Origin: Acidobacteriota bacterium
Lineage (GTDB): Bacteria > Acidobacteriota > Thermoanaerobaculia > UBA5066
Direction of reading: 5' to 3'
Length of the DNA: 6,814 nucleotides
NCBI GenBank assembly: GCA_016789625.1
Contig: JAEUQS010000041.1
Coordinates: 1 to 6,814, forward strand
Under the pieces are notes generated by a model that searched no databases, was not told where the DNA came from, and saw only the letters and a program-made list of their open reading frames with translations. The position numbers and the translations under genes are program-made. Positions 1-6,353 of this stretch are shown piece after piece; positions within the stretch are counted from its first letter, which is position 1, and each line of letters begins with the position of its first letter.

Positions 1-2514
1 TACGTGGAGGACTCCGACATCTCCGGAGCGGCCGACAACGCGATCGACTTCGTCGGCGTGCAGTACGGCCACCTCGTGAACAACCGCATCCACCGCGCGC
101 TGGACTGGTGCCTCTACCTCAAGGGCGGCTCGGCCTACCTGCGCGTCGAGGGGAACGAGGTGTTCGACTGCGGCACGGGGGGCTTCACCGCGGGCCAGGG
201 CACGGGCTTCCAGTTCATGACCTCGCCCTGGATCCACTACGAGGCCTACGACCTGAAGTTCACGAACAACGTCGTGCACGACGTCGCCGGCGCGGGCTTC
301 GGCGTCAACGGCGGCTACGACATCCTCTTCGCGCACAACACCGTCTTCCGCGCGGGCGGGCGCGGCCACCTCTTCGAGGCCGTGTTCGGGAGCCGGAGCT
401 GCGACGGCCAGCCCGGCGGCGATCCCGTGCGCGCGAACTGCCAGACCTTCCTCGCGCAGGGTGGCTGGGGAACGACGGCCGTGGACGACGGCACGAACTC
501 CGTGCGCATCCCGAACCGCAACGTCCTCGTTTTCAACAACGTCTTCGAGAACCCCCAGGGCGCGCCCGCGAACCAGCTCCTCGCGGTCGCAGGTCCGTTC
601 ACGAACCCGGCCTCCTCGAACGTGCCCGCGCCGGCGCGAGCCGACGAGGGACTCCTTTTCGCCGGCAACGTCTTCCACCTGGCAGGGCGCGAGCTGCCCT
701 CGGGCCTCGGGGACGACACGGGTTGCACGGCGGGCAACGCGACCTGCACCGAGGCGCTCTTCCAGAGCGGGAACGCCGTGAACACCGGCGTTCCCGCCCT
801 CCGCGACGGGAGCGCCGGTGACTTCCGCCCCATCACGGGAGCCGCGGCCTTCACGAGCCTCGCGCGCGTCCCCCCGGCCTTCACGGGAACGGACCGGCCC
901 ACCATGCCCTCGAGCCCGCAGGGCGATCTCGTGAATCTCGTCCCCGAGGATCGCGACGGCGTGGCGCGCAACGCTCCCAGCCCGGCCGGGGCCTACGCCA
1001 AGGGAGTCGACCTCCCCCCGGCGCCGGACCCCGTCACGGTCGCGACCCGCTTCGTTCCGGTGCTCGTCTCCGCCTCGGGCGCGGGCGGCGCGTTCTTCTC
1101 GACGGAGCTGATCCTCGCGAACCGCGGCACGAAGGACGGCAGCGCGCGCCTCGCGTACACCGACACGACCGGGGCGCGGGGCGAGGTCATGGAGAGCCTT
1201 CCGGCCGGACGGCAGAAGGTGATCCCCGACGCCATCGCGTTTCTGCGCGAGCACGGCGTCACGCTGCCGGAGGGCAACCGCGTGGGCACGCTGCGCGTGG
1301 TGTTCGAGGGCCTCGCCTCGCCGTTCGAGGGCGCCGTCCTCGCACGGACGACGACGCCCGTGCCGGGCGGGCGGGCCGGACTCTCCTATGCCGGTCTCCC
1401 GATCGGCCAGCTCTTCTCGGACGCCGCGGTCGTCGCGGGCCTCCGTCAGAACGAGAGGGACCGCTCGAATCTCGCCCTGGCACACGGCGGCGCGCCGGGG
1501 AGCGGCGGGGTGGTCCTCGACGTGACGGTCTTCGACGAGACGGCCCCCGGGGGCCGCTCGCTTTCGCAGGTCTCTCTCGCCGAGGGCGGCTTCGTGCAGC
1601 TCAACGCGGTGCTCGCGGTCGAGGGGCGCGCGTCGAACAGCGGCTGGATCCGCGTGTCGCGCGCCTCGGGGAGCGCGCCCTGGTACTCCTACGCCGTCGT
1701 GAACGACCAGGCCAACGGGGACGGCTCGTTCCTCCCCGGAACGCGGCCGGAAACCGATATCGCGAGGAGCGGCTTCGTCGTCCCCGTGGCGGTCGAGACC
1801 GCGGCGTTCCAGACCGAGCTCGTCGTCACGAACGTGGGCGTGAACCGACAGAACGCGCTCCTCTCGTACGCGGCCTCGGCGCTCGGGAACAGCGAGAAGG
1901 TTTCGCCCCTGACGCTCTCCCTCGGACCCGGAGAGCAGGTAGTGCTGCCCGAGGTCGTCGAGCACCTGAGAGCCGCGGGCGCGCCGGGCGTGGGTCCGCG
2001 AGGGCCGGGCTTCGCGGGTGCGCTGTTCGTGAAGGCGGCGCCCGGCACGGCGTCGGGCCTCCGCATCGGGGCCCGCACCTCGACTCCAGGGGGCGGCGGC
2101 CGGTACGGCCTCTTCTATGCGGCGCTGCCGGATCCCGGTCTCGCGGCCGAGCGCACGGCGTACCTCTTCGGCCTCCGGCAGGACGCGATCGACCGCACGA
2201 ACCTCGCGATCGTGAACACCGGCTCCTTCTCGGGCGACGAGTCGTCGTTCGAGATCGCGCTCTACGACGGAGCGACCGGAGCCCTCGCCGCGACCGTGCA
2301 CGACGTCCGCGTTCCGGCGCGCGGCTTCGTGCAGCTCAACGCGGTGCTCGCGGCTCACGCCCCCGGGGTGACGAACGCCTACGCGCGGGTGAGCCGCACC
2401 TCGGGCAGCAATCCCTTCCTCACGTACGCCGTGATCAACGACGGCGCCGAGCCCGGACAGCGCAGCGGCGACGGCACGTTCGTGGCGATGGAGCTGGACC
2501 CTCTCGAGCCCTGA
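1..2514 (+). CDS. Exported right-handed beta-helix protein with two tandem C-terminal domains (5' partial)
   Basis: The frame is open from base 1 (TAC, Tyr), so the start and any signal peptide lie outside the window; the GTG at 4 is only the first in-window candidate. Counting from base 1, residues 1 to about 285 show irregular beta-helix rungs with asparagine ladders (NNRI, NNVVHD, HNTVFRAG, NNVFENP, GNVFH) and a 'GDFRPITGAAAF' segment typical of the end of such folds. All six cysteines lie in this part, which fits disulfides in an exported protein. Residues about 351-577 and 592-827 are two copies of one domain sharing FVPV, GLRQ, DR(S/T)NLA, GFVQLNAVLA, VSR.SGS and GDG(S/T)F. I know this domain type from Acidobacteriota-like proteins but not a formal name or function. 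No catalytic residues were recognised, so the role could be carbohydrate binding, lyase-like or adhesive. The next gene starts 21 bases downstream. Confidence 0.85.
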   Translation, partial: YVEDSDISGAADNAIDFVGVQYGHLVNNRIHRALDWCLYLKGGSAYLRVEGNEVFDCGTGGFTAGQGTGFQFMTSPWIHYEAYDLKFTNNVVHDVAGAGFGVNGGYDILFAHNTVFRAGGRGHLFEAVFGSRSCDGQPGGDPVRANCQTFLAQGGWGTTAVDDGTNSVRIPNRNVLVFNNVFENPQGAPANQLLAVAGPFTNPASSNVPAPARADEGLLFAGNVFHLAGRELPSGLGDDTGCTAGNATCTEALFQSGNAVNTGVPALRDGSAGDFRPITGAAAFTSLARVPPAFTGTDRPTMPSSPQGDLVNLVPEDRDGVARNAPSPAGAYAKGVDLPPAPDPVTVATRFVPVLVSASGAGGAFFSTELILANRGTKDGSARLAYTDTTGARGEVMESLPAGRQKVIPDAIAFLREHGVTLPEGNRVGTLRVVFEGLASPFEGAVLARTTTPVPGGRAGLSYAGLPIGQLFSDAAVVAGLRQNERDRSNLALAHGGAPGSGGVVLDVTVFDETAPGGRSLSQVSLAEGGFVQLNAVLAVEGRASNSGWIRVSRASGSAPWYSYAVVNDQANGDGSFLPGTRPETDIARSGFVVPVAVETAAFQTELVVTNVGVNRQNALLSYAASALGNSEKVSPLTLSLGPGEQVVLPEVVEHLRAAGAPGVGPRGPGFAGALFVKAAPGTASGLRIGARTSTPGGGGRYGLFYAALPDPGLAAERTAYLFGLRQDAIDRTNLAIVNTGSFSGDESSFEIALYDGATGALAATVHDVRVPARGFVQLNAVLAAHAPGVTNAYARVSRTSGSNPFLTYAVINDGAEPGQRSGDGTFVAMELDPLEP
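1051..1731 (+). repeat. Tandem protein domain, copy A (about 227 aa)
   Basis: First copy of the C-terminal domain of the beta-helix protein. It starts at FVPVLVSASG and ends at GDGSF. It includes AGLRQNERDRSNLA and GFVQLNAVLA, both found again about 732-735 bases downstream. The pattern suggests a beta-rich secreted domain; the fold assignment is inference. Confidence 0.75.
1754..1764 (+). repeat. CCGATATCGCG motif, third copy
   Basis: The 11-base core of the repeat above also occurs here, in the linker between the two tandem domains of the beta-helix protein, in the same orientation. Confidence 0.6.
1774..2481 (+). repeat. Tandem protein domain, copy B (about 236 aa)
   Basis: Second copy of the same domain, from FVVPVAVETAAFQTEL to GDGTF, with FGLRQDAIDRTNLA and GFVQLNAVLA. 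A 33-base stretch (2321-2353) is identical to 1586-1618 in copy A, while the rest has diverged. Confidence 0.75.
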
Positions 2515-2522
2515 GCTCCTTC

Positions 2523-2556
2523 GCGCGGGGAGGATTTGCGGCTACGCTCCCCGCGC
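2523..2556 (+). promoter_or_regulatory. GC-only hairpin that encloses the ribosome binding site of the symporter gene
   Basis: A perfect 10-base inverted repeat, 2523-2532 against 2547-2556, with a 14-base loop. It begins 8 bases after the TGA of the beta-helix gene. The left arm holds most of GGGGAGG (2527-2533), the only good Shine-Dalgarno sequence here. No T-run follows (TTGACCACGG), so it is a poor intrinsic terminator. It may limit translation of the symporter by hiding the ribosome site, or act as an RNA processing or transcription-damping element between the two genes. The inverted repeat is seen; the function is inferred. Confidence 0.5.
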
Positions 2557-3855
2557 TTGACCACGGCCCGTCGAAAGATCCCTCTGTCTCTGCAGGTTCT
2601 GCTCGGCGTCGGGCTCGGCATGGCCGCCGGCGTGGTCTTCGGGACGGGCCCCATCGCGCTCGGCCTGACGACGGAGAAGCTGGGGACCCTCGGGCTCCTC
2701 GTGATCCGCCTTCTGAAGGCGCTGGCGGCGCCGCTCATCTTCTTCGCGATCGTGGACGGCTTTCTCAAGACGCGGATCCGCGGGCGCGACGGCCGGCTGC
2801 TCGTGGGCATCTGCCTCTTCAACGTGACGGTGGCCTTCGGGATCGGCCTCCTCCTCGTCAACACGCTCCGCCCCGGCGATCTGTGGCGCGGCCACGTGGA
2901 CGAAATGCTGGGCCTGGTGGCGAAGGACGGCAGCCCGAACCCGCTCGCCGCTGCCGCCGCGGCGCGCCCCACGCTCGATCCCTGGAAGAACGTCACCGGC
3001 TACGTGCCCGAGAGCCTCCTCGAGCCGTTCGTGAAGAACCACGTCATCGGCATCGTGCTCCTCGCGCTCCTCTTCGGCGTCGCGGTGCGCCACGTGTCCG
3101 ACGAGCGAAGCCGGGAAGTGGAGGTGGCCGCGGGACCCTGGGTGGTGGCCGAGCTCGTCCACTCGGGCTTCCAGATCCTCCTTGCCGCGCTGGAGAAGAT
3201 CGTCGCGTTCGTCCCGTTCGCCGTGTTCTGTCTCGTCGCGCAGGTCGTCGGACGCTCGGGCCTCGGAGTCTTCAAGGTTCTCTGGGTGTTCCTGGCCGTG
3301 CTCCTCGCCGGGCTCTTCCTGCATTCCCTCGTGTACTACACGCTCGCGGCCTGGCTCGTGGGCCGGAAACCGCCGAACGTCTTCCTGAAGGAAGGCCTGC
3401 CCGCGATCCTCACGGGGCTCTCCATCAACAGCTCGCTCGCGACGCTGCCGCTCACGTTGAAAAGCCTCTCGCGAATGGGCGTCTCCGACGGCTCGGCCCG
3501 CCTCGGCGCCTGCGTGGGCACGCAGCTCAACAACGACGGCATCACGCTCTACGAGGCCATGGCCGCGCTCTTCCTCGCGCAGGCCTGCGGCTTCGAGCTG
3601 TCGCTCGCCGAACAGGCGGTCGTGGTGGTGGCGTCCCTGATGGCGGGCATCGGCATCTCGGGCATTCCCGAAGCGGGCCTGATCGTGCTGCCGCTCGTGC
3701 TCTCGGCGGCGGGCCTGCCCGAGGTCGTCGTGGCCGCGGCGATCCCGCTCATCGTGCCCGTCGACTGGATCATCGCCCGCGTGCGCTCGGGCGTGAACGT
3801 CATGGCCGACATGCTCGTCTCGATTCTCCTCGACCGTTTTCGGGCAGAGGAGTAG
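2536..3855 (+). CDS. Cation:dicarboxylate/amino-acid symporter family protein (DAACS, SDF family)
   Basis: An inner-membrane secondary transporter of the GltPh/DctA fold, 439 aa, a normal family length. TM1 follows RRKIPLSLQ; RLLKALAAPLIFFAIV matches the family's TM2 region. Hairpin 1 carries NSSLATLP (298-305) in place of the usual serine-rich RSSSGTLP. TM7 carries NNDGIT (332-337) in place of NMDGT. Hairpin 2 is GIGISGIPEAG (371-381). By alignment from memory with GltPh TM8, D410, R417, N421 and D425 match D390, R397, N401 and D405, but D394, which contacts the substrate amino group, is Ala414. This favours a carboxylate over an amino acid; the true substrate is unknown. The start is uncertain: TTG 2536 lies only 2 bases after GGAGG, and TTG 2557 lies just after the hairpin with no close ribosome site. 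The downstream Tat gene begins 13 bases after the stop, so the two are probably co-transcribed. Confidence 0.9.
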   Translation: MRLRSPRLTTARRKIPLSLQVLLGVGLGMAAGVVFGTGPIALGLTTEKLGTLGLLVIRLLKALAAPLIFFAIVDGFLKTRIRGRDGRLLVGICLFNVTVAFGIGLLLVNTLRPGDLWRGHVDEMLGLVAKDGSPNPLAAAAAARPTLDPWKNVTGYVPESLLEPFVKNHVIGIVLLALLFGVAVRHVSDERSREVEVAAGPWVVAELVHSGFQILLAALEKIVAFVPFAVFCLVAQVVGRSGLGVFKVLWVFLAVLLAGLFLHSLVYYTLAAWLVGRKPPNVFLKEGLPAILTGLSINSSLATLPLTLKSLSRMGVSDGSARLGACVGTQLNNDGITLYEAMAALFLAQACGFELSLAEQAVVVVASLMAGIGISGIPEAGLIVLPLVLSAAGLPEVVVAAAIPLIVPVDWIIARVRSGVNVMADMLVSILLDRFRAEE

Positions 3856-3856
3856 C

Positions 3857-3862
3857 AGGAGG
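3857..3862 (+). promoter_or_regulatory. Strong Shine-Dalgarno for the Tat-signal protein
   Basis: AGGAGG lies 6 bases before GTG 3869 and just after the symporter's TAG. It fixes the GTG start of the small gene, which in turn places the twin-arginine motif at residues 3-9. Confidence 0.8.
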
Positions 3863-3868
3863 AACCTC

Positions 3869-4186
3869 GTGCAAAGCCGCCGCGATCTCGCGAAGACCCT
3901 CGGCCTGACCGTTGCCGCCCTCCCCTTCGCGGCTCGTGCCGCGGATCCCACTCCCACCCCGACGACAACGCCGACACCCGAGCCGCAGCCGGCCGACGCC
4001 GTGGCGCTCGCCCTGACGCAGGCCGCGGTCGTGAAGTTCGCTCTCACGGCCGAGGAGGCCACGAAGGTGGGTGAGTCGATCGTGCGGATCCGGAGGAGCG
4101 CCCGCGCCCTAGCCGCGCTGAAGCTCTCGCCCGCCGAGGAGCCGCTCTGGAACGGCGTGCCGGCCGACGCGGACGGTGTGAAGTGA
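3869..4186 (+). CDS. Small Tat-signal protein, probable partner of the downstream amidase
   Basis: A 105-aa protein. Residues 3-9 (SRRDLAK) fit a twin-arginine motif, followed by a moderately hydrophobic stretch (LGLTVAALPFAA) and an ARA-AD cleavage site near residue 24. A Pro/Thr linker (about 27-41) leads to a mostly helical domain of about 60 residues containing FALTAEEATKV and LKLSPAEEPLWNG. Short Tat-type proteins of similar layout occur just before amidases of this kind in Acidobacteriota-like genomes (from memory). The domain is loosely reminiscent of GatC-like adaptor helices, but I cannot claim homology. The GTG start is set by AGGAGG. The TGA overlaps the amidase GTG by 4 bases (GTGA), so translation is probably coupled. 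Likely role, by inference: export escort or regulatory subunit of the amidase. No catalytic motif is seen. Confidence 0.8.
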   Translation: MQSRRDLAKTLGLTVAALPFAARAADPTPTPTTTPTPEPQPADAVALALTQAAVVKFALTAEEATKVGESIVRIRRSARALAALKLSPAEEPLWNGVPADADGVK

Positions 4187-5580
4187 CAGAACCCGATATC
4201 GCGTTCCTCTCCATCGCCGAGCTGGGAGCGAAGCTCAGGTCGAGGGCCGTCTCGCCCGTCGAGCTCGCGACGGTCTTCCTGGACCGGCTCGAGAAGCACG
4301 GACCCGGCCTCGGCGCGCTTGTCACGCTCACGCGCGAACGCGCCCTCGCCGAAGCCCGCGAGGCCGAGAAGGAGCTGCGCGCCGGCAAGGTGAGGGGTCC
4401 GCTGCACGGCATTCCCTACGGCCTCAAGGACCTCGTCGCGACGAAGGGCATCCCGACGACGTGGGGCGCCGAGCCCTACCGCAACCAGGTCTTCGACTTC
4501 GACGCCACGGCCGCCACGAAGCTGCGAGAGGCCGGAGCCGTGCTCGTGGCGAAGCTCTCGATGGTGGAGCTGGCCGGCGGGCTCGGCTACAACAACGCCG
4601 ACGCGTCGTTCACGGGGCCCGGACGCACGCCCTGGAACCGCGATTTCTGGTCGGGCGGGTCGTCCAGCGGGCCGGGCTCGGCCGTCGCGGCCGGTCTCGT
4701 TCCCTTCGCGATCGGCTCGGAGACCTCGGGTTCGATCCTCACGCCGTCGGCGTTCTGCGGGGTCTCGGGCCTGCGGCCCACGTACGGCCTCGTGAGCCGC
4801 CACGGCGCGATGCCGCTGGCCTTCACGCTCGACAAGCTGGGCCCCATGGCGCGGAGCGCGGCCGACTGCGCGCTCGTCCTCGCGGCCATCGCGGGCAAGG
4901 ACCCGAAGGATCCGCAGACGGCGGGCCGCTCCTTCACCCCCGAGGCCCCGCGAACCCGATATCGCGTTGGGGTGCTGAAGGGCTCGTTCGAGAAGGCGCA
5001 GCCCGAGGTCGCCGCCGCGTTCCAGGAGTCCCTGAAGGTGCTGGGGACGTTCTGCGACGTGGTGCCCGACGTGGAGCTGCCGGACCTGCCGTACGGGCCG
5101 GTCGTCGGCACGCTCGTGGGTGCCGAGGGCGCGGCGATCTTCCGGGAGCTCATCGAGAGCGGGAAGACGCGGCTCCTGCGGGCCGCGAACGACAAGTGGG
5201 GCGGCTTCGCGGCGTCGATGACGCTGGCCGTCGACTACCTCGACGCGCTCCGGGCCAAGGCCCGCATCGTGAGAGACGTGGGCGCGCTCGCCGCGAAGTT
5301 CGACGCGCTCGTCGCGCCGACGCGCGCGTCCCTGGCCTACCCGATCGGTCTGGACTTCGACAAGGCGTACCCGGGCGTCAGCGGGGGCCCGGCCGTGATC
5401 GCGGCGGGCACCATCGCGGGGCTGCCGGCGCTCTCGGTTCCGAACGGCTTCGCGCCAAACGGCCTGCCCACGGGCCTCGCGTTCCTGGGCGGCGGCTTCC
5501 GCGACGGACGGCTCCTCGCGCTCGGCGCGCGCTACCAGTCCGCCACGGACTTCCACCGCAAGAGGCCGCCCTCGTACTAG
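4183..5580 (+). CDS. Amidase-signature (AS) family amidohydrolase
   Basis: A 465-aa hydrolase with the Ser-cisSer-Lys triad of the amidase signature family (Pfam Amidase), which cleaves amides to acid and ammonia or amine. Lys82 lies in GIPYGLKDL, the cis-serine is most likely Ser160 in SGGSSSGPGSA, and the nucleophile is Ser184 in SETSGSILTPSAFCG. The 24-residue gap between the two serines equals that in FAAH and malonamidase E2. The C-terminus GLPTGLAFLGGG...RYQ is typical. Length is normal and no signal peptide is present at the N-terminus (MTEPDIAFLSIAELG). It resembles stand-alone amidases rather than GatA: there is no GatB in the window, and the upstream neighbour is a Tat protein. GTG 4183 overlaps the previous stop, which supports this start. 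The substrate cannot be told from sequence. The stop TAG lies within a CTAG shared with the opposing gene. Confidence 0.93.
   Translation: MTEPDIAFLSIAELGAKLRSRAVSPVELATVFLDRLEKHGPGLGALVTLTRERALAEAREAEKELRAGKVRGPLHGIPYGLKDLVATKGIPTTWGAEPYRNQVFDFDATAATKLREAGAVLVAKLSMVELAGGLGYNNADASFTGPGRTPWNRDFWSGGSSSGPGSAVAAGLVPFAIGSETSGSILTPSAFCGVSGLRPTYGLVSRHGAMPLAFTLDKLGPMARSAADCALVLAAIAGKDPKDPQTAGRSFTPEAPRTRYRVGVLKGSFEKAQPEVAAAFQESLKVLGTFCDVVPDVELPDLPYGPVVGTLVGAEGAAIFRELIESGKTRLLRAANDKWGGFAASMTLAVDYLDALRAKARIVRDVGALAAKFDALVAPTRASLAYPIGLDFDKAYPGVSGGPAVIAAGTIAGLPALSVPNGFAPNGLPTGLAFLGGGFRDGRLLALGARYQSATDFHRKRPPSY
4189..4205 (+). repeat. 17-base repeat with CGATATCG core, copy 1
   Basis: GAACCCGATATCGCGTT is identical at 4189-4205 and 4952-4968. 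Here it encodes EPDIAF at the amidase N-terminus. Confidence 0.7.
4952..4968 (+). repeat. 17-base repeat with CGATATCG core, copy 2
   Basis: Identical to 4189-4205 but read in another frame (RTRYRV), so protein similarity does not explain the identity. Confidence 0.7.
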
Positions 5581-5586
5581 GACGGC
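5565..5586 (+). terminator. Weak bidirectional terminator-like hairpin at the convergent gene ends
   Basis: GCCGCCC (5565-5571) and GGACGGC (5580-5586) form a 7-base stem with an 8-base loop, having one C-A mismatch as plus-strand RNA and a G-U pair as minus-strand RNA. TTCTT follows on the plus side and CTCTT on the minus side. It spans the stops of the amidase and OmdA genes. The stem is short and the T-runs are poor. Confidence 0.35.
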
Positions 5587-6170
5587 TTCTTGAACAGGTG
5601 GACCGTCTCGCCGCGCGCGAGCATGGCCACGAACTCTTCTATCTTGCGGGCCCGCGTCTCGGCCTTCTTCACGGTGTGGATGCGGAACAGCATCGAGTAG
5701 CGGTGGCCCGAGCCGAGCGTCTCCCAGAACGCCTTCGCCTCGGGGTTGGCGTCGAGAGCGGCCTGGAAATCGGGATCGGCCTTCGCGCGGCTCGGCGGGT
5801 CGTAGGCCGCGTCCCAACGGCCATCGGCCTTGGCGCGCTCGATCTCGGCGAGGCCCGCGGGCGCCATCTCGCCGTCGGCGATGAGCTTTGCCGCCTTCTC
5901 GCGGTTCACCTTCGACCAGAGGCTCTTCTTTCCCCTGGGCACGAACTTCTGCGCCCACTCGGTTTCGGATCGGCCGTTCTTCTGCCCGTCGATCCAGCCG
6001 TAGGCGAGCGCTCCCTCCACGGCTTCGAGGTACGTCACCGAGGCCTGGCCCGAGCCCGCCTTCGCCAGGACGAGCCAGACTCCCGGGGACTTTCCGTGGT
6101 TCTTCGCAAGCCAGGTGAACCAGGCGCGCCGGCTCTTGCACCGAAGGTCGTCGAGTGGAACCGTCGCCAT
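5577..6170 (-). CDS. YdeI/OmpD-associated (OmdA) family protein
   Basis: A 197-aa protein if it starts at ATG 6170. It matches the YdeI/OmpD-associated family: RRAWFTWLAKNHGKSPGVWLV near the N-terminus, SVTYLEAVEGALAYGWIDGQ in the middle, then SLWSKVNREKAAKLIADGEM with APAGLAEIERAKADGRWDA, and a C-terminal helical part with SGHRYSMLFRI and KKAETRARKIEE. Family members have been linked to bacteriocin or stress protection, but the biochemical activity is not known. It appears cytoplasmic, with no signal or membrane segment. The start at 6170 is chosen because family similarity begins just after it; the best upstream purine stretch (TGAGG) is rather far away. The frame stays open to 6386, so a fusion with the antitoxin fragment upstream is possible. 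The stop overlaps the amidase stop by 4 bases in convergent orientation. Confidence 0.85.
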   Translation of the reverse strand: MATVPLDDLRCKSRRAWFTWLAKNHGKSPGVWLVLAKAGSGQASVTYLEAVEGALAYGWIDGQKNGRSETEWAQKFVPRGKKSLWSKVNREKAAKLIADGEMAPAGLAEIERAKADGRWDAAYDPPSRAKADPDFQAALDANPEAKAFWETLGSGHRYSMLFRIHTVKKAETRARKIEEFVAMLARGETVHLFKKPS

Positions 6171-6353
6171 GCGCGGAGGATGCCTCAGGCGGGCTGCGCG
6201 ACGCGTAGGAGGGTTCGGCATTCGGACCGTCGCTCGAGCAAAGAAGGCCTCATCCAGCGGCGGAACATCGGAGGTGTCGATCTCGGCATCGGAGAGGGCG
6301 GCGACCCTGGCCCAGTCGGTCTTGGAGGTCCGTGTCGCGGCGCGGTCGCTCAT
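6171..6353 (-). pseudogene. N-terminal fragment of a BrnA/COG3514-type antitoxin, in frame with the OmdA gene
   Basis: From ATG 6353 the frame reads MSDRAATRT and then KTDWARVAALSDAEI, DTSDVPPLDEAFF and ARATVRMPNPP. This is the characteristic N-terminal half of BrnA/COG3514 antitoxins (TDW.R....DEDID.SD.PPLD..FF.RA..RMP). The C-terminal part expected next, with VTLRLD...LEWF and a GYQTRINAVLRAYM-like ribbon-helix-helix, is missing. Instead there are about 13 arginine-rich residues and the OmdA start. No BrnT toxin is seen upstream, where it would normally lie. The ORF has no stop before the OmdA stop at 5577, so it is either a truncated relic or the N-terminal extension of a fused protein. 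A TTG at 6386 is a further upstream start in the same frame. The ATG overlaps the stop of the upstream ORF as ATGA. Confidence 0.65.

Noticed and set aside
2512..2535. The beta-helix gene and the symporter are in the same frame, separated by one TGA
   Set aside because: A readthrough fusion of an exported beta-helix protein with a membrane transporter is implausible, and same-frame neighbours occur one time in three by chance.
4183..5580. Amidase as GatA of the tRNA-dependent amidotransferase, with the small gene as GatC
   Set aside because: No GatB is present, the small protein has a Tat signal and no clear GatC signature, and the amidase text matches stand-alone amidases better.
2542..6141. 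A 1199-codon open frame on the minus strand
   Set aside because: It lies antisense to three well-supported genes and its translation is rich in Arg, Glu, Gly and His without domains. It is an effect of high GC at third codon positions.
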